From Smittium culicis (taxonomy: Eukaryota > Kickxellomycota > Harpellomycetes > Harpellales > Legeriomycetaceae), in contig LSSN01001087.1 of assembly GCA_001970855.1 (NCBI GenBank), positions 1-55,985 on the forward strand: DNA of 55,985 nucleotides, written 5' to 3'. Position numbers and translations under genes: made by a program. Within the stretch, counting starts at the first letter, position 1, and each line of letters begins with the position of its first letter. The notes under the pieces were generated by a model. It was not told the DNA's origin. It ran no database searches and saw only the letters and a program-made list of their open reading frames with translations. This document shows positions 48,370 through 55,985 of this stretch, one piece after another.

Positions 48370-51249
48370 TTAGTTAGTGCTGAAATTAGGATGTAGAATG
48401 AGGATAGGATTGTCTTTTCCTTGGCCATCAGAATCAATGTCGTCTTCAGTATTCCCTTCATTTGTTTCTTCAGTTGCACTAGACGGGGCACGCAGCGATA
48501 TCACAGAGCCTTCAACTTCGACAAGGTATTTAAGTACGGCTTTAATTAAGAACATTTCGTCATTGAAATCCTTTTCAGTGTGCAAGTGTTCTTCGCGCTG
48601 AGACAAATACCAATCAACTAAATCAGCCATTCTTAGACCATTGCTATTATCATCAATTTCCATCTCGTCAACTTCTTTATCCATATCAGTCTCGCTTTCA
48701 CTTGTTCTCTCGGCAAGAATTTTAGTTTCATTTTGTCGTAGCTTTAATGTTACCATCGATCTAGCTCTTTCAAAATCTTCCCTCTTTATTTTAATCTTTT
48801 TCTTCTGGACTACTTGAGCTTCTTGGTTAGACTCATCTGTTACTGGTTCTATAGCTTGGTCGTTGGGACCAACTTCTGTTGTTTCCCCAAAGTTTTCGAA
48901 ATACTCTTCAGACACTTCAATGTCATCCATTTCTACATGAACAATTGATCTTCTTAACAATCTAACTGCCTCTCTAACATGGCGAGGTTGAATTTCTTCT
49001 TCGCAATGAACTCTTGCTAGAGCTTCGCTTAAACGAATTAGGGATTCAAGCTGTCTTACGGTTATCCTGAAAGATTCTGTGCTGGCTGGACCTCCTGAGT
49101 CTTCTTGTCTTAAATTGCGATAGGATTCCCAGAGTAGGCGTGCAGATTCAGGTGAAATTACAGGGTCAATGCTGCGGGCATATTTGATGTATCTTCGTAA
49201 TTGAGCGGGATTGAATGGAGGATCAACAGCTTCATCACGTAACTGGTGAAGGGAAACAATATGTCTTGCTGTATTGTAGTCAGTAGTTTCATTAGAATCA
49301 TCTAAAACGACGAAGAACAAATCAAAACGAGACATAATAGGTGCAGACATAGCAATATTTTGTCTCAAAGTTAATCTACGGTCATATCTACCACCTACAG
49401 GATTTGCCGCTGCTAAAATCGATGCTCTGGCATTAAGGGATGCATGTAACCCAGCTTTGGCGATAGATATTGTTTGTTGTTCCATAGCCTCGTGAATGGC
49501 TACTTGGTCTTTTAGGTCCATTTTATCAAACTCATCAATGCAACAAACCCCTTGATCTGCAAGCATAAGGGCACCTGCTTCTATAGTAAACTCTCCAGTG
49601 TCTTCATCTTTTACAACACTAGCAGTTAAACCAGCAGCTGAGGATCCTTTTCCTGAGGTGAAAACTGATCGAGGTAAGAAAGAAGAGACGTATTTTAAGA
49701 ACATTGATTTAGAAGTAGAAGGGTCGCCAACAATACAAACATTAATATCACCACGTAGTTTGATACCTTCGTGAGTAACTTTATGTACACCACCCATTAG
49801 CTGCAATAGTATACCCCTCTTAACTTCATCATGGCCAAAAACGGTTGGAGCAATAGATTGAACAATTCTGCTATAAATAGTATTTTTCATGCCAGCCATT
49901 TCCAAAACCTCTTCTTTTTCTTCTTTGGACAATTCTTGTTCGCCATCCTCGATCTGTTGGTTAGCAGAGCCTGTTTCACCGTTTGATATGTTAGCATGGA
50001 TTCCCAAGAATGATAGTTTATAAGTTAACTCGCGGGCTCCAAGGGATTTTATACCACTTACACCTTCACCATTTTCATGATTATTTCTTATTTCTACGCT
50101 CTTTACTATTCCCATTTGACCTACGTCAGGTACAGCGACTAAACAGCCAGAAAAAACGGCAGTATCACCAGGCTTGACTCGCTCGACCATTTCGTTTCTT
50201 AGGATAACATCGAGGGTTCGAGGAACAGCGCCTGGAGGAATTTCACTGGATTTTTCTTGAACTCGTATTTTTTGCCAATCAGTAAATACGCTTTGTTCAG
50301 TTACTAGTTTCCACATTGTTCTGTTTTGGCAGGTTGGTCTTGAGCAAATTGTGGGTTCAGTGTACTTAAATTGCTGTAAGATGTTTGGGACTATTGTTTG
50401 ACATAAAACACAAGAAAAAGCACCAAGAATAAGCTCAGGTCTTACTTCGCTTGTTCTGGTAACGGTTCCACTAAGAGCAACAAGGCGACCAATTTGTTTT
50501 GTGCGTAGTTCTCTTATTCTGTGGATACCGGGTAGATTATGGATGGATACGGTTATGGGAGTTTTATTTTGGTTAAACGAGGGTGTATTGTTAATTAGAG
50601 CTGTATTTTTTCTAGATATTCTATCAAAAACTCTTTTCGCAGCTTGGTTGATATAACCTTCTAACCTTAAGTAATTTTCGCCGATGTAGGTTGCCAGCAT
50701 TTCTTCATATTGGAAAATATCGCTATATTTCACAAAAATGGTGCTTGTTTCGTTTAGTTGAATCTGTACAAGTTGTTTTAGGTATGGCTTGTTGTTGTAT
50801 TTAAATAGTAAACTGGAATGCGCATCGTCAGCAGAATCTGGGTTGTTCTTCTTTGAAAATTCGATGGACTTGTCAACAAAATTTTCCAAGAAACCTTCAA
50901 AAGTTTCTCTGATCTTTTCGGCGGCTTCATCTTTAACTTTGGCTCTAAAATCAGAATTCATAACAGTTGCTTTTATGCGCCTTTCTCTACTGGCATTAAC
51001 CTGTTCATTAGTAGTTTCGATTTCGGGATTGTGTGAGGAGCTCAGGGCAGGGGCGTTATTTATCTGACTAGGATCGTTTCTATTAGAGACACTATCTGTT
51101 CCAAGAACGTTTGAAGTGGAGCTTAAAAACTCATTTATATTCAAAGTAGGTGGCGCTGCCATTCCACTACTAGTTAGTTGCGTTCCCATTCCGAGCATAC
51201 TGTCATCGATGCTTGAAGGGAGCTCGCCTCTTATTCCGCTATTAGTCAT
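48370..51249 (-). CDS. MCM6: MCM6 subunit of the replicative helicase
   Basis: Predicted 959-residue subunit of the hexameric MCM2-7 DNA helicase that licenses origins and unwinds DNA (family knowledge). It is one uninterrupted exon from ATG 51249. Seen: a Ser/Asn-rich N-terminus of about 90 residues, the MCM N-domain with an MCM6-style zinc site C280, C283, C302 and C307, the text QQFKYTEPTICSRPTC typical of MCM6, Walker A GDPSTSKS (508-515), Walker B CCIDEFDKM (569-577), sensor 1 AAANP, arginine finger SRFD (R641), the lid region ending VRQLESLIRLSEALARVHC, and a C-terminal winged-helix-like part. It is longer than yeast or animal MCM6 C-terminal tails would require because of an acidic linker after residue 790. 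It is the longest single-exon gene here, unlike its intron-rich neighbours. It is divergent from the WDR48-like gene. Confidence 0.96.
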   Translation of the reverse strand: MTNSGIRGELPSSIDDSMLGMGTQLTSSGMAAPPTLNINEFLSSTSNVLGTDSVSNRNDPSQINNAPALSSSHNPEIETTNEQVNASRERRIKATVMNSDFRAKVKDEAAEKIRETFEGFLENFVDKSIEFSKKNNPDSADDAHSSLLFKYNNKPYLKQLVQIQLNETSTIFVKYSDIFQYEEMLATYIGENYLRLEGYINQAAKRVFDRISRKNTALINNTPSFNQNKTPITVSIHNLPGIHRIRELRTKQIGRLVALSGTVTRTSEVRPELILGAFSCVLCQTIVPNILQQFKYTEPTICSRPTCQNRTMWKLVTEQSVFTDWQKIRVQEKSSEIPPGAVPRTLDVILRNEMVERVKPGDTAVFSGCLVAVPDVGQMGIVKSVEIRNNHENGEGVSGIKSLGARELTYKLSFLGIHANISNGETGSANQQIEDGEQELSKEEKEEVLEMAGMKNTIYSRIVQSIAPTVFGHDEVKRGILLQLMGGVHKVTHEGIKLRGDINVCIVGDPSTSKSMFLKYVSSFLPRSVFTSGKGSSAAGLTASVVKDEDTGEFTIEAGALMLADQGVCCIDEFDKMDLKDQVAIHEAMEQQTISIAKAGLHASLNARASILAAANPVGGRYDRRLTLRQNIAMSAPIMSRFDLFFVVLDDSNETTDYNTARHIVSLHQLRDEAVDPPFNPAQLRRYIKYARSIDPVISPESARLLWESYRNLRQEDSGGPASTESFRITVRQLESLIRLSEALARVHCEEEIQPRHVREAVRLLRRSIVHVEMDDIEVSEEYFENFGETTEVGPNDQAIEPVTDESNQEAQVVQKKKIKIKREDFERARSMVTLKLRQNETKILAERTSESETDMDKEVDEMEIDDNSNGLRMADLVDWYLSQREEHLHTEKDFNDEMFLIKAVLKYLVEVEGSVISLRAPSSATEETNEGNTEDDIDSDGQGKDNPILILHPNFSTN

Positions 51250-51563
51250 ATCACTTGGATTATAAAGATGTAGAAATTTATATTAGTGATTTTTTTGAGG
51301 GAGAAAAAATAACAAAGTGATTAAATTTATCCAAGAAAAAACTTAAACGAAAACAAGAACAGATATAATTCAATCAACTAAATTATATATCAATTGTATG
51401 CATTTTTCATTTATTTACAAAGTATTTGACTAACAGCTTACATGACTACTTAGTTTATAACTTGGTTTGATTTGCTCATCATTGTTTATGAATCGTTCTT
51501 ATGTTTAATTGGCTTAGCGTGTTTACACTTTTAATTTATTCCTGCGAATTAATTTTTCTCAGC
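51250..51563. promoter_or_regulatory. MCM6 upstream region
   Basis: Presumed MCM6 promoter. I looked for an ACGCGT (MluI cell-cycle box) near the ATG and did not see one. Otherwise AT-rich. Confidence 0.35.
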
Positions 51564-51762
51564 TCAACCCTTTCCAACGCCGACACTCCCTAACTTTATT
51601 AAAAATCATAATTGGATAAGCCTATTTTTAATCATATATTATTGGATGCATTTAAGGTTATATCCAATAAATTATTAATTTATCTTATTGACATATCAGA
51701 TTAACATTTGGTTGGATTGCTTAAGTAGTTAAACAGTTGCCAACTGTCCCTGAATGGGTTAA
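51564..51762 (-). mobile_element. Family A TTAA element, inverted
   Basis: On the plus strand it starts TCAACCCTTTCCAACGCCGACACTC (left TTAA drifted to TCAA) and ends GTCCCTGAATGGGTTAA. ATAATTGGATAAG and TTGGATTGCTTAAGTAGTT match the family A body. Confidence 0.72.
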
Positions 51763-52058
51763 TAATCCTTCTCAAATCCAAAGTCAAATTCATACTCAGT
51801 TAATCTTTTAGCTTCGCAATATAATTATTCGATCTGAATTATTTTTTAAACTCATCAAAAACTATCTAGTATTGCTATTGGCTAGCTCTTTAATTAAAAT
51901 TTGTTTTTATCAAATGACTTTCTGGGCCTCATACCAATATATATACTTGGCCAGTTAACTTTTTTATTGAACAAATAACTTCTTTGAATTCCCTGTCCAG
52001 AATAAGTTAATCTTTTGTATCATAATCCTTTGCCTTCAAGTAGTCTTGAAAAAAAAAC

Positions 52059-52260
52059 AAAATACTGATCCGCTACCCCTTGAACCAATGCCTAGTGGGT
52101 ATGGAGCTGCTAGAGCGGCGGAGGGGAGTCGGTTGAAAAATTATTTTTTTTAATATTTTTTTAACTTTTTAAATATTTTTTTATTAGTTTTTGTATACTT
52201 TTAAATTATGTTTAATAAACTCTCTGAGACAAAAAAAAAAAAAAAAATACTGATCCGCTA
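52059..52260 (+). mobile_element. SINE-like poly-A retroposon with 17-bp target duplication
   Basis: The 17-base string AAAATACTGATCCGCTA occurs at 52059-52075 and again, identical, at 52244-52260. Between them lies a 168-bp unit with a GC-rich head (52076-52135), a T-rich body and a terminal A run (52231-52247). This is the structure of a LINE-mobilised retroposon. The head has a sequence near the Pol III A box (TGCCTAGTGG, 52089-52098, one base short of the consensus) and a weak B-box-like GGTTGAAAA (52131-52139), so a tRNA-derived SINE is likely; a retrocopied short transcript is the alternative. Identical duplications mean a recent insertion. Confidence 0.82.
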
Positions 52261-52437
52261 GTGATTTAATATAGCTTTTATTATTTGATGCTGTCCTGCG
52301 CTATTTGAATGATTATATGGATTTCAGTTTTAAATAATTTTTATTGTAAAAATTAGGATATATTTCCAATATGTAACACAATCTAACACCTTAGAAAGGG
52401 TTAATTTTTAGCATATGGTTGAATATTTATTAATGAT
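52261..52437. other. Flanking DNA ending in a TTAA-type terminus
   Basis: GAAAGGGTTAA at 52394-52404 looks like the right end of a TTAA element, but no matching body or left end can be found before it. It may be a solo end or a chance match. Confidence 0.3.
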
Positions 52438-52672
52438 TCGCTTAATAGCGTAAAGTGCTGTAGTGTATAAAATCACATTAAAGATATGTAGACAATAAAT
52501 AACAATACCTTTATTTTAACAAATAATAATTCCAAATTGAATTGAGTAAATAAGAAAAATCGAAATTATTATTCAATTTTGCCAACAATTTGTGTTATTG
52601 GTGAATATTCAGGCCGCTAACAATAGACTGGAACAAAACAATCTCTTCGTTCAGGATCTCCCATACAGGTGA
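52438..52672 (+). repeat. Repeat C, copy 3
   Basis: It shares GCGTAAAGTGCTGTAGTGTA, GAGTAAATAAGAAAAATCGAAAT and CTCTTCGTTCAGGATCTCCC with the copies at 7.5 and 33.6 kb. A family B element follows directly. Confidence 0.6.
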
Positions 52673-52675
52673 TTG

Positions 52676-52870
52676 TTAACCCTTTCACAGGAGGTAAACT
52701 ATTTTTGATCTACCAAATATAGCTAATTGAATTCATTAAAAAAAATCTAAAGCCATGGCCTTAAGAATTATTGGTATAATATTAAGAAACAGCAAATAAT
52801 AGTTTTACTTTTAAACCATAAACGAATCAATAAATTCATAATTTATAAGAGGGATGAAATGGAAAGAGTA
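52676..52870 (+). mobile_element. Family B TTAA element, right terminus lost
   Basis: It begins TTAACCCTTTCACAGGAGG with an intact left half. The right end reads GGGATGAAATGGAAAGAGTA, so the terminal GGTTAA has mutated. Confidence 0.78.
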
Positions 52871-53088
52871 GGTGGCAACCTCATGATCAATAGTTAAAAC
52901 TGTCTCAAAAATTAAGTGAGCAGAAAACTGTAACAAAACTAATGATGCTATATTTAGCTTTTATTGGTTAGATACTTTTGAAACAGAGCTTTGAATTTCA
53001 CCCAAAAAATCTTTAATGCAAATAACAAAAACCCACAATAAAAAAAAATCATAATGGGAGCAAATTTTCGACAAAAATTAGCGCAGTT

Positions 53089-53284
53089 TTAAGCCTATCC
53101 CGTCCAGCACTCTTTGAAAAAACGAATTTATTGATTCGTTTACGTTTAATAATGATGTTTACTATTTGCTGCTACTTTACAATATGCCAATACTCTTATA
53201 GGCTTCGGAATTAAATTATTTAATTGAATGCTGTTGGCTATATTTTGTAGATCAAAAACAGTCTACCGCGCGGGAAAGGGTTAA
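53089..53284 (-). mobile_element. Family B TTAA element, inverted (196 bp)
   Basis: It begins TTAAGCCTATCCCGTCCAGC and ends CTACCGCGCGGGAAAGGGTTAA. Well preserved; 12 bp separate it from the next element. Confidence 0.87.
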
Positions 53285-53296
53285 CTTCGATTTTAC

Positions 53297-53495
53297 TTAA
53301 CCCTTTCAGGGGCGGTTGGCCTTTTTTGAACCACCAAAATTATCCAACCATACGACAATATGATAAATAAATATAATATAGTAATAAATAATTGGCCGGT
53401 AAATTTTATATATCCAATAACAAATAAATATAATATGACTTATCCAATTATAATTTTTTAAAAATTTCAAGAGTACTTGCCCTGGAAAGGGTTAA
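53297..53495 (+). mobile_element. Family A TTAA element (199 bp)
   Basis: A well-preserved copy starting TTAACCCTTTCAGGGGCGG and ending CTTGCCCTGGAAAGGGTTAA, with TTAA at both edges. Confidence 0.9.
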
Positions 53496-53513
53496 TAAAA
53501 GCCTTCATTTGCT

Positions 53514-54090
53514 ATGGTTGAAAAAAAGACACCTGTGCCAGCTCCCCCCCCGACCCCAACAATGGCATCTCATACCTCGTCAGGTAAATAATAGTCATTT
53601 ATCATGATAGAGAGCCAATTATACAAACAGAAATAATAATAGAAATCTTGAAGAACTGATAAAAAAATAACCGTACTTATTGCGTATTATTGGCTAATCT
53701 CGAAAGCTAACGTAATGCATCTACCGATTTTGTCCTCTAACCTTTTATTACATAAGCCTTAAATCTGTTTACATTATATCTGCACTTTGAGACACCCAAC
53801 CCTCAATCCCATTTAGGAAGCCCAAGTAAATGCCGCCCATTTTCCTATAGAATTCAGTTTTTATTACTCCACGGTATATTAATCTGTTATTGGCTGCTTA
53901 TTCACCTTATCTGGCTGTACTTTAAATTTGGAATCCTTGTTTATGTGGCTGCGTTTAACCTTTAAAATTCGACAGCTTTTATTTTCTGGCTGTACTAAGC
54001 CTTTGTAATTTGACATTATCCTTTTTTGGCTGTGCTTAGATTCTATAATTTGACAATTTTTCTGGATGGGAGCTGGCACGCTTTTTAAAA
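53514..54090. other. Region with weak, competing coding hints
   Basis: On the plus strand, ATG 53514 opens a 70-nt Pro-rich frame (MVEKKTPVPAPPPTPTMASH) ending at a GTAAAT donor; a possible acceptor near 53817 would continue it as GSPSKCRPFSYRIQF. On the minus strand, an open frame with ATG near 54016 covers four imperfect ~41-bp repeats and could splice at a GTGAAT donor near 53905 to give a short protein ending HLLGLPKWD. The two models overlap and neither is recognised. At most one is a gene. Confidence 0.25.
53905..54065. repeat. Imperfect ~41-bp tandem repeats (four units)
   Basis: Each unit starts with a TGGCTGT/TGGCTGC block followed by a T/A-rich part with an AATTTGACA-like block: near 53911, 53946, 53988 and 54028. 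Units have diverged strongly, so the array is old. Confidence 0.5.
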
Positions 54091-54294
54091 TAGTATAAAA
54101 TACTAATAATCCATTTGCACTTTAATTCTTAACTACAATATATAATTTTTATTTTCTATATAGCTTCCAATAACCAAATATAAAGATATCCCGTTCTCCC
54201 ATTTGGTCCCTTTTTCTTTTATTCCAATTTTTAACTTAATTCCCTTTGATATTTATACCATCTTTCATCACTACTCTACTATTTAACATTTTCT

Positions 54295-55985
54295 ATGGCA
54301 TACCCGTTCACTCCCCCTGCTGGATTAAAAACTCAGAATCAGCATAATCGTGCCCATAGATTCCAGTTCGATTTTACTACCCCTGACACTCCTGCAATCT
54401 CCTCGCCACAAGCAGAAAGAGTAAAGGTTAAAGCTATTAAGCGCTCACTGGCTTATGTTATTCCTTTAGAGGCAAAATACGATTCGTCCCACAATTCACC
54501 CACAGTAAATCATCCTAAACTAACAAACAATAATCCTTCTCACACCAAGTCCTCATGCTCTAATTCATATGGGCATATTTTGGGAACCAATGCCTTAGAA
54601 ATCTCTCAGCTTCCTGAAACTCTAAACCATGCTTTTTCTGACTCCAACTATAATCTCGATCCAAAAAATATTTCTTCCATTATGTATACTGGTGGTCGAG
54701 ATGGTGCCGTCAAAGCATGGGCTTTAACTTCTGAGAACGAGGGTACATTTATAAATATTCCATATATCAATCATACCCCTTAATCCATCTCTCTTTCAAA
54801 TAATTAAACTGCACTAGTCTTACATCTTTTTAATCGTATTATTAGATTCTTCTACCCCATCTAAAAACTCTCCTCAAGTAAGCCCCTCCCCCTTTTTTTC
54901 TTTTGTTTGTTTTTACTAATTTTTTTATTACCACCAAAATTAATAGGCAATTCATCTTGCTACCTCTACTCACCACATCGATTGGGTCAGTAGTATTTTG
55001 TCTGTAAACAACGGAAGCACTGGTACTTATCGCTCATCCCTTTTTTTTCATTTGAACGCTCATTACATATTTTCTCTACTCCTTAATTAACTTTGCAACC
55101 CTACATGTCTTAGTCATTTCCGGCTCTTCTGATCTAACCATTCGCTCTTGGTCACCCTTCAGCCAAGATGGCTCTAACATAGAAACTATTGGCTCACATA
55201 AAGATTATGTTAAATGCCTTTCTTATGTTTCTGCTCAAAACGTTTTAATAAGCGGTGGTCTCGATTCTACTATTAACGTTTGGGATCTTTCAATTAATAG
55301 AAACCAATCTTCAGTAGTTGAAAAAAATAATAATCTTGATTCTAAAAGCTCTATTTACTCACTTGGTTCTAATTATAACGGCTCTATAGTAGCTTCCGGC
55401 ACAACTGATAGAGTAATTACTCACCTAAATCTTTATTCTCCTTATTTATACATTCATTTAATTTTTTTAATATTCTCTTTTTTTTTATCGCTTACTTATT
55501 AATTAATCACAACTAATGAATTTTTCTTTCATCTAATTTTGGAACTACTAGAACATTGGTCTATGGGATCTAAGAACTAAAGCTCACACTGGCTGGCTTG
55601 CTGGTCACACCGAAAGAGTCAATAGTGTTTTGGTAGCACATGATGGTGAATTCATCCTTTCTGGATCATCGGACAACACCGTAAAGCTCTGGTCACTAAA
55701 AACAAAAAGATGTATTTCTACCTTTTCCCATCATGACTCTTCCGTTTGGAACATCTACTCGGATTGTCCTAACTTTAAAACCTTTTACTCTGGTGACAGA
55801 AATGGAAACCTGATGAAGACTAAAGTATTTGATAATTTAGGCTATGATGTTAATATTTTATTGGCTAAGGAACCAAATTCAATTTTAAGCATACGTACTG
55901 AAAAAAATAACAAATACCTGTGGTCAGCAGCATATGGTTCAGGAATGAGTAGATGGGTAAAAATTTTTAAAAATATATAGAATAT
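54295..55985 (+). CDS. WDR48/Duf1-like WD40 protein (3' truncated)
   Basis: The first 420 codons of a WD40 protein of the WDR48/UAF1 (budding yeast Duf1, fission yeast Bun107) family, which binds and activates ubiquitin-specific proteases (family knowledge). Exons joined in phase: 54295-54742, 54846-54877, 54947-55022, 55114-55412, 55552-55956; a GTAAAA donor follows at 55957, so the gene continues outside the window. Seen: KRSLAYVIPLEAK (family start RxxxSYVIPDE), MYTGGRDGAVKAW (blade 1), STHHIDWVSSIL, SGSSDLTIRSW, GSHKDYVKCLSYV, SGGLDSTINVWDL, SGTTDRNIGLWDLRTKA, SGSSDNTVKLWSLKTKRCIS and YSGDRNGNL. A Ser/Asn/Pro-rich insertion of about 70 residues separates the VIP motif from blade 1. The expected C-terminal domains (DUF3337, SUMO-like) lie beyond the end. 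Confidence 0.92.

Noticed and set aside
52394..52404. GAAAGGGTTAA as the end of another TTAA element
   Set aside because: The 140 bp before it do not match either family and no left end is present, so I did not count it.

Overview
This is a very AT-rich nuclear eukaryotic window, most likely from a fungus, possibly an early-diverging one. Genes carry many short GT-AG introns (about 45-230 nt), intergenic DNA is long and AT-saturated, and the conserved set (Dot1, Trm7, Coy1/CASP, Rae1/Gle2, MCM6, a CDF metal transporter, a Duf1/WDR48-type WD40 protein) fits a fungus. The Dot1 catalytic core looks fungal. I cannot name the species. Multi-exon models below were assembled by hand by joining GT-AG exons with matching reading phase.

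Layout. 1-10.7 kb is gene-poor: a GC-richer repeat at the left edge (repeat D), AT-rich decayed DNA and several short TTAA-flanked elements. 10.7-17.1 kb holds a convergent pair: an 8-exon WW-WW-MyTH4-RhoGAP protein (+) and an unrecognised intronless 628-residue protein (-). 17.1-20.1 kb is intergenic and holds one short element inserted inside another. 20.1-23.3 kb is a 13-exon CASP/Coy1 golgin (-). 23.3-34.3 kb is a gene desert with the ruined remains of an L1-like non-LTR retrotransposon on the minus strand and a second copy of repeat D. 34.3-45.0 kb is gene-dense: Dot1 (-), Trm7 (-), Rae1/Gle2 (+, divergent from Trm7) and a CDF transporter (-, convergent with Rae1). 45-48.4 kb is repeats and a trinucleotide microsatellite. 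48.4-51.2 kb is an intronless MCM6 (-). 51.2-54.3 kb is packed with repeats, including a recent poly-A retroposon with a perfect 17-bp target duplication. 54.3 kb to the end is a 3'-truncated WDR48/Duf1-like gene (+).

The genes form no pathway or operon; they are housekeeping functions in chromatin, tRNA modification, nuclear export, Golgi traffic, metal transport, replication and ubiquitin control. The main unusual content is mobile. There are 18 copies of two related families of ~195-bp elements that begin and end TTAACCCTTTC, and one nested pair shows directly that they insert at and duplicate TTAA. There is also a dead LINE whose endonuclease and reverse-transcriptase motifs are still readable, and a SINE-like insertion that such a LINE could have mobilised.
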